Positions 24,703-36,289 of a DNA stretch of 64,000 bases are shown piece after piece. The position numbers and the translations under genes were made by a program. The DNA comes from Poecilobothrus nobilitatus (Eukaryota > Arthropoda > Insecta > Diptera > Dolichopodidae): assembly GCA_947095535.1 (NCBI GenBank), contig OX352773.1:262779590-262843589 (forward strand), in the 5' to 3' direction. Position 1 is the stretch's first letter, and every line of letters begins with the position of its first letter. The notes under the pieces are model-generated. The model ran no database searches. It was not told the origin of the DNA and saw only the letters and a list, made by a program, of their open reading frames with translations.

Positions 24703-25073
24703 CCTTTTTTACTTTAACTGAAGAATTTTTCACTTTAAGTAAAGACATTTTTACTTTAAGTGAAGATTTTTTAATTCAAGTGAAGAAATTTTTATTTTAA
24801 ATGAAAATTTTTTACTTTAAGTGAAGACATTTATAATAAAAATTAAAGCAAAAACGATACATAAATATCTGATCCAAATATGTAGGTACACCCTATGTGT
24901 GTATTTATGAATTGGTGCAATTTATGAATTACATAAATTAAATACCTATGTGTACATATGTAGATACATATATTAAATATTTAGAAACATGAATTACTGA
25001 AGGTAAAGATTCTTCATTTAAAATAAAAATGTCTTCACTTAAAGTAGGAAATATTCATTTAAAGTAATAATGG
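24703..25073. mobile_element. Fold-back MITE with about 80-bp inverted ends, TA flanks
   Basis: The left end begins CCTTTTTTACTTTAACTGAA. The reverse complement of the right end begins CCATTATTACTTTAAATGAA. Similarity runs for about 80 bp in each arm, and TA flanks both ends (24701-24702 and 25074-25075), as for Tc1/mariner-type targets. The left arm is itself a tandem series of six ACTTTAAGTGAAGA-(A/C)-ATTTTT units about 22-25 bp apart. The right arm carries three in inverse orientation. The middle (24840-25000) is simple TA-rich sequence without an open frame. It is non-autonomous. Confidence 0.7.
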
Positions 25074-25075
25074 TA

Positions 25076-27479
25076 TATTGTCGTCGGATGAAAATTTTTT
25101 GGAAAATGCCAAATATGAAAAATGTCAAAAACACAAAATAATTTTGTCATATGTTTTGTCCTTTACTGAAACATTTTCAAATCAACAACAAATCAACCCA
25201 ACAAACATTTTTAATAACAAATTTTATTCTTTTTAGAAAAAATTCTATACCCATTGGATTCCCATAGTTAAAACCAAAAAGAAAATGATAAGACGAAATA
25301 AATTTAGTTAAAAGACAAGAAAAGGAAAATAATTCTTGTTTCTTCAATTTTATTTGACAAAATCAAAGAAAAGTGATTTTTTTAAAAATAAATACATTTT
25401 TTTGCTTATATTATTATCCAATTCATTTGTATGATTTATATTCCTCCAGCAATTCAGTAAGCCAATGAACATTTAGCAGAAGTATACACTCACTACATAC
25501 ACTACACATAATTAAATAAAAAAATTGTAGGCACAAACCACAAACAGAATTAAAAATAGAAACAAATGTTCGGATTTTCGGAATAATCTCAAAAATATTT
25601 TTTAATTTTTTTGTCGTGTTTGTCAAAAATTGGCTGAAGATTATTCAAACAAATAAGCAAAATTTAAACTAACAATTAATTTTTGATTTCGATAAATTAT
25701 CTTATATAAAATATTTTTATTTTGGAAGTACTTCTAGTTCTCAACAGAACTAATTTTGCTACAAAATTGAACGCAATTGCTATTAAAAAGAATTTTTAGT
25801 ATTTTATTGGTAACAAAATATTTTTCTACGAATTTCAATTAAAAAACAAAACTTGTTATGGTACATTTTTCAGTTCCAAACCCTTTCTTTTTTTTTTTTG
25901 GAACATACTTTTTAGCTATTATATAATTTAAAACTAGTTTTTGAAAAGAGTTTATGTAATAATAACACATACATAATATTATGTTAACTTGTGTAACATT
26001 TACATATGTATGGTATGGTTTGCATGCATACAGATGTCAGATATGCAACAGTACTCGACAGTTGACAATAACAAAAGAAACTTTATTATACGTACTTTAT
26101 TATACGTACTTCAAAATCATATTTTTACTTTTTACCTTATCTTGTCAAAGTATTAATTTATTTTTTGTTTCATTCTGACTCGTTAGGTTTATTTTTAGGT
26201 GCACTTTTTTTTTTAAATTTTTATTTGTATATGTTTGTTTGAATATGTATGTATGTATAGTATTTCCATTTCACTGAACTTAAATTAAAACCAAAAACCA
26301 GGAAGTTTTCTTGTTTTATATTGTTTTACTTTTTTTTTTTTTTAAGTGTTAGTGTATATTAGTGACAACATTAAAAATAATTTTTGAAAAAAACAAAAAT
26401 ATTTACAATATTTTGGAGTTCAAGTTCAAATTTTGTTGTCATAGTAATCAAAAAAAAAAAGCAAAAAAAAAAAGCAAAATAAACAATAACAGTTTTTTTT
26501 GTCAATGTTTATTAAGATCGTACGGTTTTAATTTTATGGATTTATGCTATGTTGTCACCAGACTGGGTTTTTATGCTTTATTAATTATTTTCTCCCACCA
26601 TACGGTATAGTTAATTGATAATATGTACATACATACATACGTCCTACATAATTATAAAATTATACATATGCGTTTGTTTATTTACATTTATCATTTACAG
26701 TTGTAGAATTAATTTGTAGATTACACATAATATGTATGAAATATGGATGTAGGTATGTCTATGAACATATTAAGAACATACATATGTACATTCATATATG
26801 TAGGTATGGATGTATGCATAATTATTATGTTATGTTATATTATGTATTCGATATAAAGGGTGTTTTAAAAAAATAAGATATTAAATATATTTTTTTTTTT
26901 ATTTTTTATCGAGAATTTTTAATGTAATTTTAATTTAATTTAAACACCTATGATGAAAAATAAAAATAGAATATGTGCATATGTACAAACATACATACAT
27001 ATATAGATACATAAATAGGTACCTAATATGAATGTTTTGTTTTTTATTTTTGATTTGATTTCTTAATGAAAAGGCCTTGATTAATATTTTTTTCTAATTT
27101 TAGATTTTATTTTGATTAACAAAAGATAGGTATTATAATTGAATTATTTAATGTAAATTGTATTTTTAAACTTATAGTTACAACCACCTACCTTTGTAAA
27201 TGTAAATAAGTAGGTAATAATTTGTATTATAAAATATGTAAGGCATATAATCATATTTGCAGATTGGTGCAGTGACAAAACGTTCACGGAATATTTATGT
27301 ACAAATTTAACAAAAAATTCTGTAAATGCAATTCAATTCAATAAATTTCTCATGTATTTCTCAATTTCGCATGTATAAGCAACAATAACCAATATATTAC
27401 ATGTATGTACATACACACATAGGTTGAAATGGTTTCTTTTTCTTTTTAAGGGAGATGGGAATCTTCCAATGGTACTAAG
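25076..27479. other. AT-rich intron-like stretch, no gene seen
   Basis: A/T tracts, a doubled TTTATTATACGTAC at about 26085-26110 and many TATG/CATA microsatellites (26620-26640, 26750-26820, 26975-27020). A 67-codon minus-strand frame at 25423-25626 opens at TTG and has no recognisable motif; I do not call it. Confidence 0.5.
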
Positions 27480-27780
27480 AATTACGCCTTGGTAGTGTCA
27501 GTTTCTTACTGACTAAGTCCACCTTCCCCTTAGCCAATAGAATTGGATGAAATCTCTAACTGCTAACGCAGTATATTAGTTAGGGAGTAGGGATAAGAGA
27601 GGATAGGGCAAGGATGTGGAAATATTGAACTGGGAGTGGAACTGTAAGAGAACAATCCGTCTATTACTACCTATTACTATTTTACATATTATTACTCTCA
27701 CTGACAATAGTCGTAAACAGTTACAACATACAGTAGTATATAATACCTTCCAGCACGGTGTAATATTTGAAGGCAACCCC
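27480..27780. repeat. Dispersed repeat, second copy of the 14.9-kb repeat
   Basis: This stretch is clearly richer in G+C than its surroundings. It contains CCTTCCCCTTAGCCAAT and CTAACTGCTAACGCAGTATA, related to 14924-14980. To the right is a purine-rich GGGAGTAGGGATAAGAGAGG segment. The minus-strand open frame at 27576-27782 shows no known domain and is probably a by-product. The element class is unknown. It lies only 300 bp from the poly(A) end of the LINE at 28.1 kb, but I see no direct link between the two. Confidence 0.5.
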
Positions 27781-28081
27781 ACTGATCGTTAAATAATTTT
27801 TATAATTTTCTTTTGCATCATTTTTTTTTTGTAAAATTTTTCTTTTAAAAATTTAAAAACTTAATTTAATTTTACAAAAGTTCGTCCTCGTAATAAAAGT
27901 TTTAATGAATCATTTATTTTATACCTACTTAGTCAATTTTTATTCAATTCAATTTTTTTTTTTAAATTTTTTTTTTTTCGATCACCCGTTTAAGATCTAT
28001 TATCGGTCGATCTAAGATTTGTATTTATCACCCGTTTAAGGTTAAAATATTACCGGTCAAAAATAGAAAACTTGCTAGTGA

Positions 28082-29045
28082 TTTTTTTTTTTTTTACGAG
28101 GGTTGGTGGAAAACTCGAAAGTTACCAAGAGGAACGGCACGTGCTTCCTCAGGGTAGTATTGTACTTTAACCAACCAAAATCACCCCCCTTTTAAAACCA
28201 AACTTTAGGATGGAACCTTTAATACGAATGTACAGTTTGGTTTTGGGGATAGGGATGTGGGAAGGATAATTGGGAAAATTGGAATTGGGAAATTTGGATC
28301 ATGGGGGATAGGTAGGAAAATTTGGAGGGACATTTTGAAGAAAGATGTTAATGTTCTTCTTAAACTTAAGTAAATCGTACATTTAAGAATTACCAACTTT
28401 AGGGAACACATGCGATGGTATATGGTTCCACAAACGGGATGTGCGCATAACAAACGAATTTCCATAGGCTGTATTTCGCCATCTTGATAACTCAACATGG
28501 TAGGGATGAGCATTGCCCTCCTTGTTTCTCGTTGGAAAACTTTGAGTGGAGGCATTAGTTGTTTTATTTCTTTAGAACAAGTATTAATCCCTACGAGATA
28601 CCTATAAAACAAGGTCAGCGACCCAACTGTGCGACGATGGCTGAGTGGAGTGAGCATTGAAGTTACACTGGGGTCGTTGATCAAACGAAAAGCTCTGTTT
28701 TGCACATTATCTAAATAACCCAGTGCTGTTTGAGGCCCTGCAGCCCAAATGTGTGCATTGTACTCCATTTTCGGCCTAATGTACGTTTTATAGATATTGA
28801 GAAGATCAGATGCGGAAAAGTAAGTTTTGCAGCGATACAAAAAACCCAAACATTTAGCTGCATCCTTAGCTATACCAAAAATGTGATTTGACCAAGTCAA
28901 TTTTTGGTTTAAAACGATGCCCAGCATGTTTAAGTCCGTTGAATGCTGCAAGACCTCTCCCTGAAATAGTAGGGTAGGAACAGTAGTAGCAATTTTCCGC
29001 GAGATCAGACAGCGTTTTGTTTTTTTGGTGTTGAACTCAACAAAT
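28082..29045 (-). pseudogene. 5'-truncated LINE, reverse transcriptase C-terminal part, with poly(A) tail
   Basis: Reading down from about 29045, the minus strand gives EFNTKKTKRCL, the block that follows the YADD motif, then LGIVLNQKLTWSNHI, RPKMEYNAHIWAAG, NRAFRLI and SHRRTVGSLTLFYRYLVG. This is the thumb region of a CR1/Jockey-type reverse transcriptase. Around 28460 the frame shifts: the expected ending (NSFVMRTSRLWNHIPSHVFP) continues one frame over, followed by a stop, so the open frame reading on to 28205 is an artefact there. A 3'UTR and an A-run (T-run 28082-28096 on the plus strand) end the copy. The 5' truncation inside the reverse transcriptase is typical of target-primed integration. 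The protein is inactive, and no target duplication is obvious. Confidence 0.88.
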
Positions 29046-31993
29046 TATTTTGTTTTTATTTATTTTGTTTTTAATATTGCCATATAGACTTTATGTTATT
29101 TTAAAACTATTTTAGTCTAATTTAACTAAACATTATATTCAATAATTTTTATTTTGGAACCCTTTTGTTTTGGAGCCAATTATTGAAGAACTTAAACTTT
29201 AAGGGAATTTTTTTTTAAATATACATATGTAAATCTATAACTTGGAAGTAAAATCATAGTCTAATTTCATTCTAAAATAAAAATTACTTGTTGAGAATCA
29301 CATTTACAATTTTAATTAAGTCCTATAAAATAAAAACAAAAAAACCAACGACAGAAAATTATTTATCAAATAGTATATTTTGATAGAGTATTTTTGATAA
29401 AGAGTTAAAAATTTGCTTCTTTTGCTAAATAAATAAACAAAAATAAATTTAATGAATTCGCAAAACAAAACTATTATTTTTTTGTAAAAAAATGATTCAC
29501 ATATGAACCGTGTATAAAAAGAATCAATCGATATTTTATTGAATTTTTATGATAAACAATTGAATAAATAGAAAACTTATTCATAAAATAAAATATTTGA
29601 AATATCATTTATCTAAAAACGTTCAGTTTGTCTATCAATCAGTTGTCAATAGATTTTTTTTTTTTTTTTTTTGTTTTTGATTTTAATTTCTAAATAGAAA
29701 AATCTTTTCACTTAAAAACATTTTTTTTTTTTTTTGTTTTTTAGTATTTTCTATTCAGGTTTTCTTTTTTCCTGAATAAAAAATAATAATAAACAAAATT
29801 TTTATTCATTTAATATTTTATTTTTTTATTTTGTTTTTTATGAGCCCCCATACCAAATTAAATACATTTGTCTGCTAAAATGTTTATTAATTTTTTTACA
29901 GTTATGGTTAATTTTTTTTTTGGAAATACATAATAATATTTTTCGTGTTTTAATACATTTTTATTGAAGAGAATATTATTAGATCACTGACTGTCTATAA
30001 AACATTCATTGGCGTGACTGTCTATAAAATTTATTATATATACATATACATCATCTGTTGTATAAATAGAATAGAAGAGATTTTTATAATCTGTGATATA
30101 TAAGCTTTGTATTAAAATATTTGGTTTAATATATGTATTTAAATTTTTTTTCTAATACGCATTACTTTGATTGCTTACCTAGATTAAATCTAAAATATAG
30201 TCTAATTGTACTTGAACTGTAATTATTATGTATCTTTACTGAAAATATTTAATAATGTGGAAGAGGAGAAGCAAGACAAAATTTATTCTTAAAATTTAAA
30301 CGTAACTGTACATATTTTAGTTGATCTGTAATATCATAGTTGAATACTTACGCATATCTTTCGAACTTAATAAATTAATAAAGAAGTAATTACTGTGCGT
30401 TTTTTAATACAATAAATTCGATTTAAGTGTAAAAAAAAAAAAAAATTTTCCATAAAAATAATATTAAGAATAAAATTAACTTTTTCAATGTGATTATTTT
30501 AAGATTTGGCGATGATAAAGAGTTTGAAATTTAATTTCTTTTTATTCTTATTCTTGTTTTGTTTTTCTTTCAATTTTTAAATGAAGCAAAAAAAAAAAAA
30601 AAGTGTTTTTTTTTTTTTTTTTTGAAGCATGATGATATCATCCAAAGAGAATTTTTCGAATTTTTACATTTCTTAGTTTAGTACATTTTCGAATAACCAA
30701 AAACAATATTCATTATTTATATCTACATAGTACATAATATACATATATGGACATATATATATATACATACATATTATTTTGTATGAAAAATCGTATTTAA
30801 ATTGTGTGTTTGTATACGAAAATTCGAACGGATGTACACAAAAACTTTCTATACTTTTTTTTTCTATCTTACTATATTTAAATACTTACCTATATTAGAA
30901 TATATATACGCATACAGTATTGGACAAAAAATATATTGCATTAATATTTTTGTTTTTATTGTTGTAGCTTTAAAACGCACTTATATTAATTACAAATTAG
31001 AATTACTTAAAACTTGGTTGTTCAACTTTCAAAAAGCAACTCTTAGGTTTTAAATCAACAAAACGCCCTTTTAAACAATCTTAAATGTAGGTATAATAAT
31101 TTAAAATTAATTAATAGGTACCTTTTAGTTTTTTGGTCTACTGATTTATTTTGAAATATTTACAGGTTGTTTAGATTTTCCGATTAAACTTATTTAAGTA
31201 TCGATACAAATTATTAACAGTTTTTTGGCCAATACTGTACTTTTCAATGTTACTTTTGTTTTAACGATTATTTTTAAAAAATAAAAATGATATTTTCTAA
31301 AAATTTTTTTTGGCCGTTACTGTAGTTAGAAATTTTTTAAAATTCTGTAACAGTAAGTCTGTATATAGAATTTAACCCATTCAAATCAAACACGGTGAAT
31401 ACTATGACTATCACATTTTCCTGGATGTGAATTTAAGGTTCTTGTTTTTCCTTTCTTTTGTACCCCCAGTTCCGTTCGGTTCATTATTTTGTTTTGTGTT
31501 TTTTGCTTATTTTAACAATATTAAAAAGAAACGCAATAAAAATTTTTATTGTACCAAAGTAGAGGAGCAAAGTATAGGAAAATGTTCGAAAATTCGACGC
31601 AAAAGTTTTAAAGCTTTTTTGTTTTTGTTTTTTTTTTTTTCTTTTTTTAATATTGTTTTTTTTCATTGTTTTGGACATTTTTAATTTAAAAATGGTGGAA
31701 AAAAAAAATTTATTAAATTAAATACTGAATTCTTCATGTGTGCTGTGAAATTATTAATTCAATGTGTTATTTAAAACTTTAAAACCATCACTTAATTATT
31801 TTTTTTTTTTGTTGAATATCCATTGTTTAAGATCATTCAAAAGCAACTTACATACATAGGTACATATATAAATACATAAAGAAATGTAGAATATATTTGG
31901 TTTTTTTTTGGGGAAAATTAATCATACTGATGGTTGGTTGTGTACCACATGTTATTTTTATTTTATATTAATTTATTGTTACACTTAATTTAG
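29046..31993. other. AT-rich intron-like stretch, no gene seen
   Basis: Long T- and A-tracts (29650-29672, 30434-30445, 30588-30622) and TATA-type simple repeats near 30740-30775. The plus-strand frames at 30802-31053 and 31427-31684 are Phe/Tyr/Lys-rich and lack any family motif. Nothing is supported as a gene before the candidate exon at 31994. Confidence 0.45.
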
Positions 31994-32056
31994 ATATCAA
32001 TGAATTAGAAAAAACAAACGAAACATTGGAGCTTGTAAAAAGTCAAAAGAATAAAA
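31994..32056 (+). CDS. 63-nt candidate exon 3 of the gene at 6262
   Basis: A polypyrimidine-poor acceptor (CACTTAATTTAG|) precedes an open segment in the phase required by exon 15428-15464: one base from before plus AT, then INELEKTNETLELVKSQKNK. It ends at a weak donor, AAAA|GTAATG (GT at 32057-32058), in phase 1 again, so the exon is a multiple of three. The Leu, Glu and Lys spacing is coiled-coil-like, which fits the next candidate (56298). Both splice sites are weaker than those of exon 2. Phase agreement and the non-shadow composition are the evidence. A stop follows shortly if the donor is not used. Confidence 0.4.
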
Positions 32057-32421
32057 GTAATGAATAATATTTTTTTTTTTTATTATTTACGTACATATGT
32101 ATGTATGTTTGTATGTTTATTATAGACAATGTTGTTATTACTACTATCCAAGAAGTAAACATTTTTTAATTGGTAAAAAAAAACATTATGACCAAGACGA
32201 TCTCTTTTAGATATGTACATACATACACGTACATATTAATATCTAATATTAAACTTTATTAGACTTCTGAAGAAAACGTCACCAAACGTTCAAAGGCTGA
32301 AGTTGATTAATTAATCATTTATTATAGGGGACGACTCTATATTTTAATAATTATATTGTTGTTTTATTTTATTTATTAAATTTTGAGTTTTTGAAGTTAT
32401 ATTGAGGTTATATTGATGTAA

Positions 32422-32596
32422 TTTTTTTTTTTTTTTTTTTAAAGTTTATTCCCCCGCCATTGTAACGAGACTCAACCTTTCCTTTCCAGGTGTGATTATA
32501 AATTGCATGAGGAAGAATTATTATTACAACGTCTATTGCATTCGAACCGACACTACAAAAATGTTTACAGGTTATTTTATATGCGAGGCTCCTTAA
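32422..32596 (-). mobile_element. Decayed copy of the 8.4-kb SINE family
   Basis: On the plus strand a T-run (32421-32440) is followed by CAACCTTTCCTTTCCAGG, ACAACGTCTATTGCATTCGAACC and ATGTTTACAGGTTATTTTATATGCGAGGCTCC. All of these align in order with the SINE at 8371-8564. The B-box region survives on the minus strand as GGTTCGAATGC; the A-box is largely lost. No target duplication is recognisable, so the insertion is older than the 8.4-kb copy. Confidence 0.7.
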
Positions 32597-35371
32597 GTTT
32601 ATTGAGAACTAAGGTTTAGATTGAATTTAAATTATTGAAAATAAAGTTAATGTAGGGCAAAAAAAAAAATTAGTTTTAAGTGAAATTCAAACTGTTGGTA
32701 ATACACATGAAGGTACGAATGTTATTTGATGAAATCTTCAAAAAACCCTTACAGGAAAAATATAATACACAACTCCGAAAATGGTGAAAGCATACAAATA
32801 ACTTAACTAAGATAAATTAAAAAAGTGTACACACTTAGAGATTAAAGTTGGACTCACTTAAAAAAACAGTCAGATAAATTTTCTTGTCCGTAATTTATTT
32901 AACGTTTTTTAACGTAATTTCTCAATTTTATAAATGTTTGTACGTATATATATATTACATAATATATATATAATGTAGATTATGTTTATACTCAAATGGT
33001 ATTGGAAATATATACAATTTGTTATGTACAATACACTTATTACATTTTTAAATTGGAATATTTTCTCTATTAAGTTGAATTTTTTGTTGAGTCTTCGTTT
33101 TTTTTTTAACCCTTTATATGTTTTTTAATGTTGTTCATAAGAAATTTCTGGAAATAAAAGGAAAAAATATATCTATATAGATATATATAATATATCTATC
33201 TATATATAAATATAGTCTATACATACATTAATATTAAAAGGATGTATAGACAATTTATATTGTTTTGGTTAATTTTTGCTATTTAATGAATGGATTAATG
33301 ATGAATGAAGGGATTCAGTTTAAAAGTCATATGATTTTAAATTTTAAAATAAATACTATTTAAAATTTTTACTTTACATGCAATTTGCGCAAATTAATTC
33401 ACGTCAATCAAATGTAATTCAATTTAATGTTACATAACAACAAATTTCACTAAAATTATCTAAAAATTTCTTCATTTACTATATTTTTTTTTTTTAATTA
33501 CATTATTAGGATACCGGTATACCTTTTGGTTTTTTAAATATTTTTAAAATGATGATAATAAAAATGATTTTACAATAAATTTAATACAAAACGTAAGAGT
33601 GCTAGAAATAATTGATTCAGTTTTTAAAATCTCATTTTCCAGTTAGGACGTTTGTTTTTTGTTGTTTTTGTTCAAGGACGCGTCGCTGACAATTTATTTG
33701 ATTGGAACATAAAAAATAAAAAAAATAAAAAAAAAGTTCTATCAGGATATTGTTTTTTCCCCCATATTCCATTACGAAAATAAAAGTATCGGAAATATAT
33801 GAAAATTGATAGCTATAGGTACATAATATATACAGTTATTTTTCCGAAAACATCCTTTGATAAAATGAACATTTCAATATTGAAAAATGGAACGTATAGT
33901 TTATGCATAAAAAAGATATAAAAGGTAATGTAATGTGGTTAACATTTAAATTCATTTAAAGTATTTATATGCCTAATAACACAATCTTCAGTAACAAACA
34001 GTAGGTATACCATATTCTTGTTTTTTTTTTACTGAGTAATAAAAAGTTTCGTAAGTTTTTTATGTAATTTTTTTTTTTTTATTATTCTTTTAGAAAATTT
34101 TTTAAATCGATTGGAAAATCCCTATTATACAATCTTTAAATTTAAGATTAAAATTTTCTTTACAATTTTTTTTTTTTTTTTTTTTGTAATGTTAGAATTG
34201 TTTTGTTTTTTTTAAATCTATATCTATCTATAGTTACTTTGAAGCAATAACTAAAGAATGTTGCAAAGTAAATTTAAATAAAAGATTGGTTTCTTTACGA
34301 ATATTTATTGTTTTCTCTTTTAAAAAAATTTTGGGTTTGTTTTGAATTAAATAATAAAATTTGAAATACTTAAAAGTTTTTTTTTTTTTTTTTTGTTGTG
34401 TGGTAAGGTTTAATGGTTTAATTTATATTTAACTTATGTAGTACAGCACCAATTCCTGTTTAGAATTTTATTGATCGTAAATTTTAATTTATGACTAGAA
34501 AATAGAAAATTTTAATAGGAATATAGTATAGTTAAAAAAAATCATTTACAATAATTAAAAAAAAGGTAAAAGATTTTTAAAAATATTATATTTTATGTAT
34601 TAGTGTTATGTATTAGTGTTAGATGTTCAAGATTTATTAATATTTTGTTTGTTTTTTCTTACTATCGGAATCACTCCGGTTATTGTATAACAAATTCAAA
34701 GTGATTAGGTTTTTTTTTGTATTGGCGATAGTTTCTCTGCTTCAATTGTATACTTACTTACTTATATTTATTAGGAGTTCATACAGAAGGACTTTGAAGT
34801 TCCTCAGCCTAATTTAACATATCTTTCGATTTTTTACGATTCCGGGCAGTTTCTTTTTTGTTAGAGGAGATTTGATGTTTTGTGTTCAATATATAGATGG
34901 TATTATATTACCTAAAATCCGAACTTCCTGAATGAATAGTAGGGATATCTCTGGCTATAAGTACTAATGAAGGTAGGTAGGTAGGGTGGTGACCTTCACG
35001 ATGCTGTGTGAAGGCCTCAATTAGCTCAAGTACTAATGAAACTCTACTCAAGTACTAATAAAACTCTGAGATGCTAGAAAACCGATCGACCTAATACAAT
35101 ATCGTATCTAATACGAACCAAAACATAATAATTACAAAGAATTGGACAATTTTCAACAGCATGAAAATTCCTTGTACAATTTTCTAAGATGATCTCTAAA
35201 TAAAAGATATTAGTTTTTAGAGGACAATAGCAGGAACGGACATATGTCCCGGTTCTTTTTAAATAAAATAAATTTTCTATTGGTTTTTCCAAAAAAGAAA
35301 ACTTCCAATTTGTACATAAAATTTTATTTAATATTATTTATAAAATTAATCTTATAATAAAAAAAAAGGAA
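32597..35371. other. AT-rich intron-like stretch, a few G+C-richer patches
   Basis: Mostly A/T tracts with TATATCTATA-type simple sequence near 33165-33215. Between about 34740 and 35290 the base composition is more balanced. It includes a small hairpin, CCTTCACGATGCTGTGTGAAGG (34993-35014), and a doubled CTCAAGTACTAAT (about 35028 and 35048). This may be an old mobile-element remnant, but no protein motif supports it; the minus-strand frame 35074-35292 is unrecognised. Confidence 0.4.
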
Positions 35372-35743
35372 AAAGGCGTCGCTGGTCTAGTGGATAAGAA
35401 AGTATAAAATACGCCTCAACCCAAGTGAGTGCGTGGGTTCAAATTTCACACAGTCTTAAGAATAATTTCTCCTATTTACAGCCAATGGATAATCACAGTA
35501 GAGGATTTCGAATACGAAATTAAAATTTTGATACTGGTGCCTATAATATGTGTAAGCATTGTACAGTATCAAAATTTTAATTTCGCATTCGCCACTTTCC
35601 AATTTTTCATTTTCAAAAGTATCAAATTTTTCAATGCAACTTTCATTTATCGAAAGTAGCAGTACGCGCGGTAAGGGTCCTGAAAAGGACTGTGTAATTT
35701 TATTGTCACATTTATGAGGCAGCGGAATACACTAAAAAAAAAA
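35372..35743 (+). mobile_element. SINE copy with a 190-bp insert containing a 27-bp inverted repeat
   Basis: The head GGCGTCGCTGGTCTAGTGGATAAG is an A-box and GGGTTCAAATTTCACAC a B-box. The tail AAAAGGACTGTGTAATTTTATTGTCACATTTATGAGGCAGCGGAA plus A-run (35734-35743) matches the tail of the SINE at 8371-8564. Relative to that copy, about 190 bp are extra between TTTACAGCCA (35475-35484) and CCTGAAAAGG (about 35679). The extra segment includes a nearly perfect inverted repeat (35510-35536 with 35564-35590, one mismatch). Either an insertion or a longer subfamily explains it. Confidence 0.7.
35510..35590. repeat. 27-bp inverted repeat inside the SINE
   Basis: The arm GAATACGAAATTAAAATTTT... at 35510-35536 pairs with 35564-35590 (26 of 27 positions) around a 27-nt loop. 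The structure lies within the segment missing from the related SINE at 8.4 kb. It could be a nested miniature element or a transcribed hairpin. Confidence 0.8.
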
Positions 35744-36024
35744 CACTTTCTTCTAAATAATTTCCATTATACACACATAATTCCCACTTTTTTTTTTATT
35801 TTTATTTTATGCATTCCTCAATTTACTACAAATACGTCACACAAAATCGAAACTGAGACTCGTATGTTAAATAACTTCAAAAATAGTACCATATATAGAT
35901 TTATTAACGTCCCGGATTTAATAACATACGTAAATCGAATCGAAAAAATATAATTGAAAAAAAGAACATCATTTATTACTCTTTTTTTTTCTACTTTTTT
36001 GATTTTATTTTATATACCGTATAA

Positions 36025-36285
36025 ATGAAATATCGTACATATTGTGAAACACAGGTATTACGTTATAAGATGTACGTTCAAAAATTTAATTTAAAAATAA
36101 TTACAATTCCAAATAAAATGAACCAAACATTTTTTAATGATGTTACAAAACTTGATTATTTCTTCTCCAAAGTAAACGAATGTGATCATGAACACGTAAC
36201 TACTGACATCATCCTGTCATATCACAGGTTAATCACCTGTTTTCTTTTTTATTACTTTTTAAGAGAAAATAAAAAACAAAGTTAA
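36025..36285 (+). other. 86-codon open frame of uncertain status
   Basis: ATG 36025 opens 86 codons whose residues are balanced (Cys, His, Asp, Glu, Val, Pro present) rather than Phe/Lys-only. They include NKMNQTFFNDVTKLDYFF and NECDHEHVTTDIILSYHR. A preceding plus-strand frame, 35714-35953, also ends in a balanced segment (HKIETETRMLNNFKNSTIYR). No family is recognised and no clear splice sites flank either. This could be an orphan exon, the remnant of a transposon protein, or chance. It is not called as a gene. Confidence 0.2.
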
Positions 36286-36289
36286 TTTT

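Noticed and set aside
25423..25626. 67-codon minus-strand frame with several Cys residues
   Set aside because: It opens only at TTG, has no motif, and the Cys spacing fits no finger domain.
27576..27782. 68-codon minus-strand frame as a gene
   Set aside because: It lies in a dispersed repeat shared with 14.9 kb and shows no domain or splice context.
28205..28460. Last third of the 248-codon minus-strand frame as genuine protein
   Set aside because: The conserved LINE ending lies in another frame, so these residues are out-of-frame translation after a frameshift.
33165..33215. TATATCTATATAGATATA palindromes as hairpin RNA
   Set aside because: Simple TA/TC-type microsatellite; self-complementarity is expected.
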